Shown here one piece after another: positions 16,777-25,154 of a stretch of 64,000 nt of DNA. The stretch spans positions 43,834-107,833 of the forward strand of contig NZ_FZOF01000030.1 in assembly GCF_900188405.1 (NCBI RefSeq), given 5' to 3'. The DNA comes from Actinacidiphila glaucinigra (lineage in GTDB: Bacteria > Actinomycetota > Actinomycetes > Streptomycetales > Streptomycetaceae). How positions within the stretch are numbered: the stretch's first letter is position 1; every line of letters begins with the position of its first letter. The position numbers were made by a program, and so were the translations under genes. Under the pieces are notes generated by a model, which ran no database searches, had not been told where the DNA came from, and worked only from the letters and a program-made list of their open reading frames with translations.

Positions 16777-17721
16777 ATGGACGCGCTCTCGGGCCTGCTC
16801 GACGGACCCCGTGCGAGGGGCGCCTTCCTGCTGCGCATGGCCATGGAACCGCCGTGGTCGGTGCGGATCGAGGACCGGGCGCCGCTGTGCGTGATGACGG
16901 TCGCCCGCGGCGGGGCGTGGGTCGTGCCCGAGGACGGCGATCCGGTGCGGCTGCGCCCCGGGGACGTGGCGGTGGCGCGCGGCCCCGCGCCGTACGCGGT
17001 CGCCGATCTCCCCTCGACCCCGCCGCACGCGTGGATCCTCCCCGGCGAGGTGTGCCGCACCGCGGACGGCCACGACCTGGCCGACGTGATGGCCCTGGGG
17101 GTACGGACCTGGGGCAACCGGCCGGACGGCCGCGACGTCGTGCTGGTCGGCACCTACCTCCTGGACGGCGCGGTCGGCCGGCGGCTGCTGGACGCGCTGC
17201 CCCCGCTGCTGGTGCTCCCGGCGCGCGAGTGGGAGAGCCCGCTGCTGCCGCTGCTGGCCGAGGAGATCGTCAGGGACGAGCCGGGGCAGGAGGCGGTGCT
17301 GGACCGGCTGCTGGACCTGCTGCTGATCTCCGTGCTGCGGACGTGGTTCGCCCGGCGCGGCGAGGCGGCCCCCGCCTGGTACCGGGCCTTCGCCGACCCG
17401 GTGGTGGGCCGGGCGATGCGGCTGCTGCAGAACAACCCGGCCCACCGGTGGACGGTGGCGGGGCTCGCCGCCGAGGCGGGCGTGTCGCGGGCGGCGCTGG
17501 CCCGGCGCTTCGGCGAGCTGGTGGGCGAGCCGCCGATGGCGTACCTGACCGGCTGGCGGCTGGCGCTCGCCGCCGATCTGCTGCTGGAGCCGGACACGAC
17601 GCTCGGCGCGGTCGCCCGCCGGGTCGGCTACGGCAGTCCCTTCGCGCTGAGCGCCGCCTTCAAGCGGGTGCGGGGGGTGAGCCCCCAGGAGCACCGTGTC
17701 GGCGCGGTCCGGGCGGAGTGA
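16777..17721 (+). CDS. AraC-family regulator with cupin domain
   Basis: 314 residues. The N-terminal part (roughly 1-180) is the cupin_6 ligand domain of the RCS1100/AraC_N type (PPWSVRIEDRAPL, VVPEDGDPVRLRPGDVAVARGP). The C-terminal 100 residues hold two HTH motifs: WTVAGLAAEAGVSRAALARR and TLGAVARRVGYGSPFALSAA, ending with the usual FKRVRGVSPQEHR. Such regulators often control a neighbouring oxidoreductase; here the next genes (site-2 protease, ligase) point the same way, and the spacing to the protease gene is only 17 nt, so it may head a small operon. Confidence 0.9.
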   Translation: MDALSGLLDGPRARGAFLLRMAMEPPWSVRIEDRAPLCVMTVARGGAWVVPEDGDPVRLRPGDVAVARGPAPYAVADLPSTPPHAWILPGEVCRTADGHDLADVMALGVRTWGNRPDGRDVVLVGTYLLDGAVGRRLLDALPPLLVLPAREWESPLLPLLAEEIVRDEPGQEAVLDRLLDLLLISVLRTWFARRGEAAPAWYRAFADPVVGRAMRLLQNNPAHRWTVAGLAAEAGVSRAALARRFGELVGEPPMAYLTGWRLALAADLLLEPDTTLGAVARRVGYGSPFALSAAFKRVRGVSPQEHRVGAVRAE

Positions 17722-17738
17722 CACTGGAGAGAGGAGTC

Positions 17739-18875
17739 ATGAACGGTTCGGTCCAGGTCGGGCGTGTTTTCGGGGTCCCGCTCCGGATGCACTGGAGCGT
17801 CCCCGTCCTTGTCGTGCTGCTCGCCTACGGGCTCGGCCGCGAGACGCTGCCCGCCCGGGTCCCTGGCCTGTCGGCGACCGTCTACACCGTGGCGGCGGCC
17901 GCCGGCGCGGTCCTGCTGATGGCGAGCCTGCTCGCGCACGAGGTCGCCCACGCGGCGACGGCACGGCGCGAGCACCTGACGGTCGAGGACGTCACCTTGT
18001 GGGCCATGGGCGGTATGACACGCATGGGACGCCCGGGCTCCGCGGGCGCCGCGTTCCTGGTGGCGGTCAGCGGCCCGCTGGCCAGCCTGGTCATCGGCGG
18101 CGCCGCACTGGGCGCGGGTGCCGGCGTGGACGCGGCGGCCCACCACTCGGTGCCGGGGGCGCTGCTGACGTGGCTGGGCTGGGCGAATCTGCTGCTCGGC
18201 GTCTTCAACCTGCTGCCCGCCGCGCCCCTGGACGGCGGGCGCGTGCTGCAGGCGCTGCTGTGGTGGCGGACCGGGGACCGCGACCGCGCCGACCGGGTCG
18301 CCGGGCGCGGTGGGCAGGTCCTCGGCTTCCTGTTCGTCGTGGTGGGCTGGCTCCTCTTCGCGCGCGGCGTGCCCAGCGGGCTGTGGCTCGCCCTGGTCGG
18401 GCTCTTCATGGCCCTCACGGCGGGCGCCGAGCGCCGGAGCGCCGTCATCAGCGCGGCCCTGCGCGGTGTGCGGCTCGGGGAGGCCATGTCCGCCCCCGTC
18501 GTGACGGGCCCCGACTGGCTGCCGGTGGACCGCTTCATCGACGAGGTCGCGGTGGCCGCCCGCCATTCCACGCTGCCCCTGGTCGACTTCGACGGCCGCC
18601 TCAGCGGGGTGGTGCAGTTGCGCCGGCTCACGTCCGTCCCGGCGGAGCGCCGGGCCGACGTACGGGTCCGCGACGTCGCCGTACCGCTGTCGCAGACGAC
18701 CACCGGCACCCCGGAGGAGTTCGTCAACGACGCCCTCGACCGGCTCCGTCCCGGCGCCGGCGGTGTCCGTGTGATCGTCGTCGACGGCGGCCGGCCGGTC
18801 GGCATCGTGACCGGCAGCGACATCTCCCGGCTCGTCCAGCACCGCCGCATGACGGGCGGACGGCCCCCGGTCTGA
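17739..18875 (+). CDS. Site-2 protease (M50) with CBS domains
   Basis: 378-residue intramembrane metalloprotease. Zinc motif HEVAHA (H67, E68, H71) sits in a membrane helix, and NLLPAAPLDGGR (about D165) supplies the third ligand. Around five or six hydrophobic helices precede a C-terminal pair of CBS-like repeats (MSAPVVTGPDWLPVDRF; GIVTGSDISRLV) that usually bind adenine nucleotides and gate the protease. ATG 17739 follows GAGGAG. It probably cleaves a membrane-bound anti-sigma factor or similar; no candidate substrate gene is adjacent. Confidence 0.92.
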   Translation: MNGSVQVGRVFGVPLRMHWSVPVLVVLLAYGLGRETLPARVPGLSATVYTVAAAAGAVLLMASLLAHEVAHAATARREHLTVEDVTLWAMGGMTRMGRPGSAGAAFLVAVSGPLASLVIGGAALGAGAGVDAAAHHSVPGALLTWLGWANLLLGVFNLLPAAPLDGGRVLQALLWWRTGDRDRADRVAGRGGQVLGFLFVVVGWLLFARGVPSGLWLALVGLFMALTAGAERRSAVISAALRGVRLGEAMSAPVVTGPDWLPVDRFIDEVAVAARHSTLPLVDFDGRLSGVVQLRRLTSVPAERRADVRVRDVAVPLSQTTTGTPEEFVNDALDRLRPGAGGVRVIVVDGGRPVGIVTGSDISRLVQHRRMTGGRPPV

Positions 18876-18922
18876 CCCGTCCGACGGCTGCGCGCACGGC
18901 CCGGGCGGTCCACGATGGAGCC

Positions 18923-20458
18923 ATGTTGCTCGCGGAGCTCGCCCGGACGTCCCGGGAGGTGGCGGCCACGTCCGCCCGGTCGGAGAAGGTGGCGGCGCTG
19001 GCCCGGTTGCTGCGTACCGCGGAGCCCGACGAGGCGTCCGTGGTCGTCACGTACCTGGCGGGCCGGCTGCCCCAGCGGCGTACCGGGGTGGGCTGGAGCA
19101 CCCTGAGGGAGCGGGTGGAGCCCGCGCCGGCGCCCCGGCTGACCGTGCGCGAGGTCCACAAGGCGCTGGACCGGATCGCGGCGGTCACCGGCAAGGGGGC
19201 GGCGGCCGAACGCAAGCGGCTGGTGGCGGAGCTGATGGGGGCTGCCACACGGGACGAGCAGGCGTTCCTGCTGGGGCTGATCGGCGGGGAGCTGCGGCAG
19301 GGGGCGCTCGACGCGCTCGCGGTCGAGGGGCTGGCCGTGGCGGCGGGGGCGCCCCCGGAGGAGGTGCGCCGCGCCGTGATGCTGGGCGGTTCGCTCGGCG
19401 CCGTCGCCCGGGCGCTGCTCGCCGGGGGCCCCGGGGCGCTCGCGGCGTTCCGCCTGGAGGTGGGCCGGCCGGTGCAGCCGATGCTCGCGCAGACCGCGAA
19501 GGACGTGGACGAGGCCCTGGACCGGCTGGGCCCGTGCGCGCTGGAGGAGAAACTGGACGGCATCCGCGTCCAGGTGCACCGCATGGGCGAGGACGTACGC
19601 GTGTACACCCGCACGCTGGACGAGATCACCGGCCGGCTTCCGGAAGTCGTCGCCGCGGCGCGGGAGTTGGCCGTCGACGAAGCCGTGCTCGACGGGGAGG
19701 TCATCTCCTTTGGCGAGGACGGCCGGCCCCGCGCGTTCCAGGAGACCTCCTCCCGGGTGGGGTCGCGTCTGGACGTCGCGGCCGCCCGGGAGTCGCTGCC
19801 CGTGGCGCCGGTCTTCTTCGACCTTCTGTCGGTCGACGGCCGCGACCTGCTGGAGATGTCCACCGCCGAACGCCACGAGGAACTGGCCCGGGTCGCCCCC
19901 GCGCCGCGCCGGGTGCGCCGTCTGGTGGCCGCCGAACCGGGCGACCCGGCCGTCCGGGAGGCGGCCCGCGAGTTCGCGGAACAGGTCCTGGAACGCGGCC
20001 ACGAGGGGATCGTGGCCAAGGCGCTCGACGCCCCGTACAGCGCCGGGCGGCGCGGGGCGGCCTGGCTCAAGGTGAAGCCGGTGCACACCCTCGACCTGGT
20101 GGTCCTCGCCGCCGAGTGGGGGCACGGCCGCCGCACCGGCAAGCTGTCCAACCTCCACCTCGGCGCCCGCCGCCCCGACGGCACCTTCGCGATGCTGGGC
20201 AAGACCTTCAAGGGCCTGACGGACGCCATGCTCGCCTGGCAGACCGAGCGCCTGCGGGAACTGGCGGTCAGCGACGACGGATGGGTGGTCCGGGTCCGCC
20301 CGGAACTCGTCGTGGAGATCGCCTTCGACGGCCTGCAGCGCTCCACCCGCTACCCGGCGGGTGTCACGCTCCGCTTCGCCCGCGTCCTGCGCTACCGCGA
20401 GGACAAGACGGCCGCCGAGGCGGACACCGTCGACGCGGTGCTGGCGCTGCGGCGCTGA
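18923..20458 (+). CDS. ligB: ATP-dependent DNA ligase
   Basis: 511 residues, the length of the Streptomyces/mycobacterial LigB-type enzymes. The adenylated Lys is in EEKLDGIRVQVH (K210). Motif III is in PVFFDLLSVDG, motif IV in HEGIVAKALDAPYSAGRRG and motif V in WLKVKPVHTLDLVV. The N-terminal 200 residues are the DNA-binding domain and the C-terminus is the OB fold. Acts as an accessory to the NAD-dependent LigA in nick sealing during repair. Its start has no clear ribosome site; CACGAT 8 nt upstream could be the -10 of a leaderless transcript. Confidence 0.93.
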   Translation: MLLAELARTSREVAATSARSEKVAALARLLRTAEPDEASVVVTYLAGRLPQRRTGVGWSTLRERVEPAPAPRLTVREVHKALDRIAAVTGKGAAAERKRLVAELMGAATRDEQAFLLGLIGGELRQGALDALAVEGLAVAAGAPPEEVRRAVMLGGSLGAVARALLAGGPGALAAFRLEVGRPVQPMLAQTAKDVDEALDRLGPCALEEKLDGIRVQVHRMGEDVRVYTRTLDEITGRLPEVVAAARELAVDEAVLDGEVISFGEDGRPRAFQETSSRVGSRLDVAAARESLPVAPVFFDLLSVDGRDLLEMSTAERHEELARVAPAPRRVRRLVAAEPGDPAVREAAREFAEQVLERGHEGIVAKALDAPYSAGRRGAAWLKVKPVHTLDLVVLAAEWGHGRRTGKLSNLHLGARRPDGTFAMLGKTFKGLTDAMLAWQTERLRELAVSDDGWVVRVRPELVVEIAFDGLQRSTRYPAGVTLRFARVLRYREDKTAAEADTVDAVLALRR

Positions 20459-20468
20459 GCGGCGGGGC

Positions 20469-20735
20469 TCACACCGTCCTCCCCGGTTCGCACGGGGTCG
20501 TCACCGAGGCGAGCCGGCCGAGCAGTTCGTCGAGGGCCGCGTCCACCCGCTGCCATTGCGCGCGGCTCAGCCGGGGCGGCGGGATCCGCCCGCCGTCCGA
20601 GCCGAACGCGTCGCGGGGGTGCTGCGCGTGGTCCGGCTCCCGGTCGCCCTCCCGCGTGCCGCCGGGATGCGCGCGGGCGGTGCCGAGGTCGCCGCCGCTG
20701 CCGAAGCCGGTCGGTCCGGTCAGCTCGAACTGCAC
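20469..20735 (-). CDS. Small hypothetical protein, possibly 5'-truncated
   Basis: 88 residues from GTG 20735, ending with a plausible amphipathic helix (SRAQWQRVDAALDELLGRL). The same frame stays open 84 bases further upstream and reads like protein (DDWSQARTDPARPGP, AHEILEST), but contains no ATG/GTG before its stop; a start (ATG 20865) exists in the neighbouring frame. The gene may therefore be frameshifted near 20815, or the open frame may be chance. No family recognised. Bases 20866-21005 contain nothing I can identify. Confidence 0.35.
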   Translation of the reverse strand: MQFELTGPTGFGSGGDLGTARAHPGGTREGDREPDHAQHPRDAFGSDGGRIPPPRLSRAQWQRVDAALDELLGRLASVTTPCEPGRTV

Positions 20736-21005
20736 GGTGCTCTCCAGGATCTCGTGTGCCCGCGGCCCCGGTCGGGCGGGGTCCGTGCGGGCCTGCGACC
20801 AGTCGTCGCCGTCCCCTCACCGCGGCGGCCGGGGCCTCCCCCGGCGTCGTACGGTGCGTGACCACCCCATGCTAGGCAGGGCTTCGGGGCCCGGACCTTT
20901 CCCAGAGGAATCGATGACCAAGAGTTCCGCCCCGGTTAACCCGCGCCGCGGGACGGACGGCCCGGGCGCGGGGGCATCGGGGAGCGCTGCTTCCGGAAGC
21001 CGGCA

Positions 21006-21536
21006 TCACAGCTCACCCTGCCCTTGCTCGGGCAGTTGCGCCGCGAACGCGGCGTAGGCCGCCTCGTCGAAGAGCACGAAGCGGACCTCCTCGACCCCCG
21101 TCTGCGTGTCCTGGACGGTGCCGACGGCGATGCGCGCGGCGTCCTCGACGGGCCAGCGGTAGACGCCGGTGGAGATCGCGGGGAAGGCGACCGTCCTGGC
21201 GCCGACCTCGTCGGCGACGCGCAGCGCCTCCCGGTGGCAGGAGGCGAGCAGTTCCGAGCGGTCCTCGCCGGCGCTGTGCACCGGGCCGACGGTGTGGATC
21301 ACCCAGCGGGCGGGGAGGCGGCCGGCCGTGGTGGCGACGGCCTGCCCGGTCGGCAGGCCGCGCCCGTACCGCGAGGCGCGCAGCGCACGGCACTCCTCGA
21401 GGATCTCCGGGCCGCCGCGGCGGTGGATGGCGCCGTCGACGCCGCCGCCCCCGAGCAGCGAGGAGTTGGCCGCGTTGACGACGGCGTCGACGGACTGCTG
21501 AGTGATGTCGCCCCGGACGAGGGTGATACGTGGCAT
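21006..21536 (-). CDS. Macrodomain protein (O-acetyl-ADP-ribose deacetylase type)
   Basis: 176 residues, one macrodomain. The ADP-ribose site is clear: VVNAANSSLLGGGGVDGAIHRRGG near residue 20-40 (written here in part for its N-A-A-N-S and GGGGVDGAIH motifs) and AFPAISTGVYRWP for the second loop. It removes ADP-ribose from O-acetyl-ADP-ribose or from modified proteins and possibly nucleic acids. Start ATG 21536. Single gene, followed closely by the Nudix gene upstream on the same strand, which also acts on nucleotide-sugar-type substrates. Confidence 0.93.
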   Translation of the reverse strand: MPRITLVRGDITQQSVDAVVNAANSSLLGGGGVDGAIHRRGGPEILEECRALRASRYGRGLPTGQAVATTAGRLPARWVIHTVGPVHSAGEDRSELLASCHREALRVADEVGARTVAFPAISTGVYRWPVEDAARIAVGTVQDTQTGVEEVRFVLFDEAAYAAFAAQLPEQGQGEL

Positions 21537-21588
21537 ACCGGTGATCCTGCCACCGCCGGTACCCGGCCGCCCGGCCTTTCCCGCCGGG

Positions 21589-22431
21589 TCACCAGTCGCA
21601 GGGCACCCGCAGGTCGAGCAGCGAGTCGCAGAACTCGGCGGGGCGCCGCGGCCAGCCCTCGCGGTGCCAGTGCGCGATGCGCCAGCCCAGCCGTTTGGGC
21701 CACAGCGGCAGGTGCCGCAGGTCCTCGACGGGGACCCAGACGGGAGCGGCCGTCTCCTCGAGGTCCAGCGAGGAGCGGGGGCCGATCTCGCCGTGCGCCT
21801 CGACCAGGAAGTAGTGCCCGGGGTGCGAGCCACGGTGCACCCGGTTCACCCGTGCGATCTCCTGCCCGACGGTGCCGCCGAGCCCGGTCTCCTCCGCGAG
21901 TTCGCGCAGGACGGCCGTCTCGGGGGTCTCCCCCGGCTCGACCCCGCCGCCGGGGATCTCGTAGAAGTCCCCGCGCCGGTGGCGGTAACGGATCAGCAGC
22001 ATGTGCCCGTCGCGGATGATCACCGCGCCGGCCCGGGTCCGCTTGGGCGGCCGGCCGAGCGGGTCCTCCAGCACGAGGCGGCCCCGCCACCAGGGCGGTC
22101 CGTCCCAGGAGCGGAGTATGGCCTCCCACGCCGTCCAGGGCGCGAGCGGCAGGTGCAGGGCCTCGGAGCGGCTGAGCAGCCGGGCGGGCGCGGGACCGGG
22201 CGGCGGTACGGCGGCCCGGTAGTACAGATGGGTGCCGCCGGCCGCGCGCACCTCCAGGCAGGGCCGGGGGTCGGTGCGGACGTCGGCCCCGAGGACGTCG
22301 CGGGCGGCCGCACGGGCGGTCCCGGCGGGATCGCCGCGCGGCGGGACGGGGGCCTGCGGCAGGTTCGAGTCGCTGTTCACGGCGAGGCGTCGGTCGTGGA
22401 AGAGGATCACTCCCGCATGCAGTGAGGACAT
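21589..22431 (-). CDS. Nudix hydrolase with degenerate N-terminal Nudix-like domain
   Basis: 280 residues. The C-terminal domain has a complete Nudix box, GGGVEPGETPETAVLREL followed by AEETGL, in which the two adjacent Glu bind metal. The first 100 residues (MSSLHAGVILFHDRRLAVN) look like a second Nudix fold without its catalytic box. Length is about twice that of a single-domain enzyme. It hydrolyses a nucleoside diphosphate linked to some moiety; which one is unknown. Start at ATG 22431 is supported by TAGCGT seven bases upstream (leaderless). Confidence 0.85.
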   Translation of the reverse strand: MSSLHAGVILFHDRRLAVNSDSNLPQAPVPPRGDPAGTARAAARDVLGADVRTDPRPCLEVRAAGGTHLYYRAAVPPPGPAPARLLSRSEALHLPLAPWTAWEAILRSWDGPPWWRGRLVLEDPLGRPPKRTRAGAVIIRDGHMLLIRYRHRRGDFYEIPGGGVEPGETPETAVLRELAEETGLGGTVGQEIARVNRVHRGSHPGHYFLVEAHGEIGPRSSLDLEETAAPVWVPVEDLRHLPLWPKRLGWRIAHWHREGWPRRPAEFCDSLLDLRVPCDW

Positions 22432-22439
22432 CCCGCCGA

Positions 22440-22445
22440 CGCTAG
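22440..22445 (-). promoter_or_regulatory. -10 element of leaderless Nudix promoter
   Basis: TAGCGT on the minus strand ends about 8 nt before the ATG at 22431, so transcription should start at the start codon. Confidence 0.5.
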
Positions 22446-22477
22446 CAGCGCCCGCCGTGCGGGCTCCGCGATTATTC

Positions 22478-22499
22478 CGGACCGCCGTACTGCGGTCCG
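22478..22499. promoter_or_regulatory. Inverted repeat in the Nudix/dnaK intergenic region
   Basis: CGGACCGC and GCGGTCCG, 8-bp perfect arms with a 6-base gap, lie 75 nt before the dnaK-like gene. It may be an operator or a short hairpin. It is not the HspR (HAIR) element CTTGAGT-N7-ACTCAAG, which I did not find here. Confidence 0.4.
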
Positions 22500-22574
22500 C
22501 GGGGAGGCGTCGCCGCGGCCGTCTGGTGGTCGGCCCCCTCGCGTCGCACCCTGGAGGGGAGGAGGCGAGCTGAC

Positions 22575-24443
22575 ATGACACGTCCGGTCGGTATTGACCT
22601 CGGTACCACCAACTCGGTGGTCTGCGCGCTGGAGGGCGGTGAGCCCACCGTCATCACCAACACGGAGGGTGCGCGGACCACGCCTTCGGTGGTGGCCTTC
22701 AGCAAGGGCGGCGAGGTCCTCGTCGGTGAGATCGCCAAGCGCCAGGCCGTGACCAACGTGGAGCGGACCGCCCGCTCGGTCAAACGGCACATGGGCGACC
22801 CCGACTGGCGGTTCCCCGAGTCCGGCACCATCGACGGCAAGCGCTACACGGCCCAGGAGATCTCGGCCCGGGTGCTGCAGAAACTGAAGCGGGACGCGGA
22901 GGCGTACCTGGGCGAGGACGTCACGGACGCGGTGATCACGGTGCCCGCGTACTTCGACGACGTCCAGCGCACCGCGACCAAGGAGGCCGGGGAGATCGCC
23001 GGCCTGCGGGTGCTGCGGATCATCAACGAGCCCACGGCCGCCGCGCTGGCGTACGGCCTGGACAAGGAGAACGACCAGACGATCCTCGTCTTCGACCTGG
23101 GCGGCGGCACCTTCGACGTGTCCCTGCTGGACATCGGCGAGGGCGTGGTGGAGGTCAAGGCCACCAACGGCGACACGGAACTGGGCGGCGACGACTGGGA
23201 CCAGCGGGTCGTCGACCACCTCGTGGAGCGCTTCAAGAACGCGTACGGGCTGGACCTGGCCAAGGACAAGATGGCGCTGCAGCGGCTGCGCGAGGCGGCC
23301 GAGCGGGCGAAGATCGAGCTGTCCTCGTCCACCGAGACGACGATCAACCTGCCCTACATCACGGCGTCCGCCGAGGGCCCGCTGCACCTGGACGAGAAGC
23401 TCACCCGCGCGCAGTTCGAGCAGCTGACCGCGGATCTGCTGGAGCGCTGCAAGGGCCCCTTCCACCAGGCGGTGAAGGACGCGCGGATCAACGTCGCCGA
23501 CGTCGACCACGTCATCCTGGTGGGCGGTTCGACCCGTATGCCGGCGGTGACGGAGCTGGTGAAGTCGCTGACCGGCAAGGAGCCGCACAAGGGCGTCAAC
23601 CCGGACGAGGTCGTGGCGATCGGCGCCAGCCTCCAGGCGGGTGTGCTCAAGGGCGAGGTCAAGGACGTCCTGCTGCTGGACGTCACCCCGCTGTCCCTGG
23701 GGATCGAGACCAAGGGCGGCATCATGACCAAGCTGATCGAGCGCAACACGACCATCCCCACGAGGCGTTCGGAGATCTTCACCACCGCGGAGGACAACCA
23801 GCCGTCGGTGCAGATCCAGGTCTTCCAGGGCGAGCGCGAGATCGCGGCGTACAACAAGAAGCTCGGGGTGTTCGAGCTGACCGGGCTGCCCCCGGCGCCG
23901 CGCGGCATCCCGCAGATCGAGGTCTCCTTCGACATCGACGCCAACGGCATCATGCACGTCGCGGCGAAGGACCTCGGCACCGGCAAGGAACAGAAGATGA
24001 CCGTGACCGGCGGCTCCGGGCTGGCGAAGAGCGACATCGACCGCATGATGCGCGAGGCCGAGCAGTACGCGGAGGAGGACCACCGGCGCCGCGAGGAGGC
24101 CGAGACCCGCAACAACGCGGAGAGCCTGGTCTACTCCACCGAGAAGCTGCTGCGGGACAACCCCGACAAGGTCCCCGGCGACCTGAAGTCGGAGGTCGAG
24201 TCGGCGGTGGCGGAGCTGAAGGAGCAGCTCAAGGGCGAGGACGCCGCCGGCATCCGCCAGGCGACGGAGCGGCTGACCGCTTCGGCCCAGAGGATCGGGA
24301 CGGCGATGTACGCCCAGGCGCAGGCGGAACGGTCCGCGGCGGGCGAGGGCGGGGCGCCGCACACGGCGCCGCCGGAGGCCGACGAGGACGTGGTGGACGC
24401 CGAGATCGTCGACGACGACAAGCGGGAGGGGGGCACGGCGTGA
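22575..24443 (+). CDS. dnaK: Hsp70 chaperone DnaK (second-copy type)
   Basis: 622 residues. Nucleotide domain: GIDLGTTNSVVCALEGG (phosphate 1), VFDLGGGTFDVSLLDI (phosphate 2), VILVGGSTRMPAV (adenosine loop). Substrate domain begins around DVTPLSLGIETKGG and the C-terminus ends with DEDVVDAEIVDDD, the usual DnaK tail. ATG 22575 follows GGAGGGGAGGAGG. It is coupled to a short GrpE gene (overlap at 24440), but no dnaJ or hspR follows, unlike the canonical dnaK-grpE-dnaJ-hspR operon, so this is probably an additional copy with its own regulation. Confidence 0.95.
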   Translation: MTRPVGIDLGTTNSVVCALEGGEPTVITNTEGARTTPSVVAFSKGGEVLVGEIAKRQAVTNVERTARSVKRHMGDPDWRFPESGTIDGKRYTAQEISARVLQKLKRDAEAYLGEDVTDAVITVPAYFDDVQRTATKEAGEIAGLRVLRIINEPTAAALAYGLDKENDQTILVFDLGGGTFDVSLLDIGEGVVEVKATNGDTELGGDDWDQRVVDHLVERFKNAYGLDLAKDKMALQRLREAAERAKIELSSSTETTINLPYITASAEGPLHLDEKLTRAQFEQLTADLLERCKGPFHQAVKDARINVADVDHVILVGGSTRMPAVTELVKSLTGKEPHKGVNPDEVVAIGASLQAGVLKGEVKDVLLLDVTPLSLGIETKGGIMTKLIERNTTIPTRRSEIFTTAEDNQPSVQIQVFQGEREIAAYNKKLGVFELTGLPPAPRGIPQIEVSFDIDANGIMHVAAKDLGTGKEQKMTVTGGSGLAKSDIDRMMREAEQYAEEDHRRREEAETRNNAESLVYSTEKLLRDNPDKVPGDLKSEVESAVAELKEQLKGEDAAGIRQATERLTASAQRIGTAMYAQAQAERSAAGEGGAPHTAPPEADEDVVDAEIVDDDKREGGTA

Positions 24444-25135
24444 ACCGCGCCGGTCCGCCTCCGGGCGGCGGGCTGCGGGCGCGGCTCGTCGAGCGCACGG
24501 CGGACCTGCAGCGGCTCAAGGCCGAGTACGACAACTACCGCAAGCGCGTGCACCGGGACCGGCTGGCGGTGCGGGAGGCGGCCGTCGCGAACGTGCTGCA
24601 CGGACTGCTGCCGGTGCTGGACGCCGTCGACAGCGCGCGGGAGCAGGGCGAGGTGACCGGTGGCTTCCGGGCCGTGGTCGAGGTGCTGGAGGCGCGGCTG
24701 GCGGAGCTGGGCCTGCGGTCCTTCGGCGAGCCGGGCGAGCCCTTCGACCCGGCGCGCCACGAGGCGGTCGGCACGTCGTGCGGCTCCGGCGCGGACCGCC
24801 TCGTCTGCGGCGCGGTCGTGCGGTCCGGCTACCGGGTCGGCGCGCACCTGCTGCGCCCCGCGGAGGTGGTGGTCGGCGGACCTGCGGGGCCACCGGCCGG
24901 GGTGCACCCTGGAGGCATGGAGACAACCCACAAGGTAGACGTGGCCCCGCTCGGGTCCGACCACCGCTACCGCAGGGTGCACATCCGCGGTGCGGGGTGG
25001 GAGCAGCTGGAGCGGGAGGAATTCGAGCTGCGGGTGCGCCGGGCCTTCCCGGGCATCGACGTGTCGGACCCGGATCAGGTCCACTGGGCCGACCACCCCG
25101 GTGAGTGGCCGCGGTGGCAGCCGGGCGAGGCCTGA
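24440..25135 (+). CDS. grpE: Short GrpE nucleotide-exchange factor with extra C-terminal domain
   Basis: 231 residues. Residues about 15-155 are GrpE: a shortened coiled coil (RLKAEYDNYRKRVHRD), then LLPVLDAVDSAR, RLAELGL, GEPFDPARHEAVG and the wing GYRVGAHLLRPAEVVVG. Full GrpE has a much longer N-terminal helix. The frame then continues without a stop through METTHKVDVAPLG (residue 160 on) into a 70-residue acidic/aromatic domain I do not recognise. ATG 24917 inside has GGAGG only one base upstream, so separate translation is less likely than fusion but possible. GTG 24440 overlaps the dnaK stop. Confidence 0.8.
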   Translation: MNRAGPPPGGGLRARLVERTADLQRLKAEYDNYRKRVHRDRLAVREAAVANVLHGLLPVLDAVDSAREQGEVTGGFRAVVEVLEARLAELGLRSFGEPGEPFDPARHEAVGTSCGSGADRLVCGAVVRSGYRVGAHLLRPAEVVVGGPAGPPAGVHPGGMETTHKVDVAPLGSDHRYRRVHIRGAGWEQLEREEFELRVRRAFPGIDVSDPDQVHWADHPGEWPRWQPGEA

Positions 25136-25154
25136 GCCCGGCGGACCGGCGGGT

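Noticed and set aside
22432..22574. HspR (HAIR) operator upstream of dnaK
   Set aside because: No CTTGAGT-N7-ACTCAAG sequence could be found on either strand.
24917..25135. Separate small gene at the 3' end of grpE
   Set aside because: Possible ATG, but the ribosome-like GGAGG is one base away and there is no stop before it; kept as a domain of the GrpE protein with a note.
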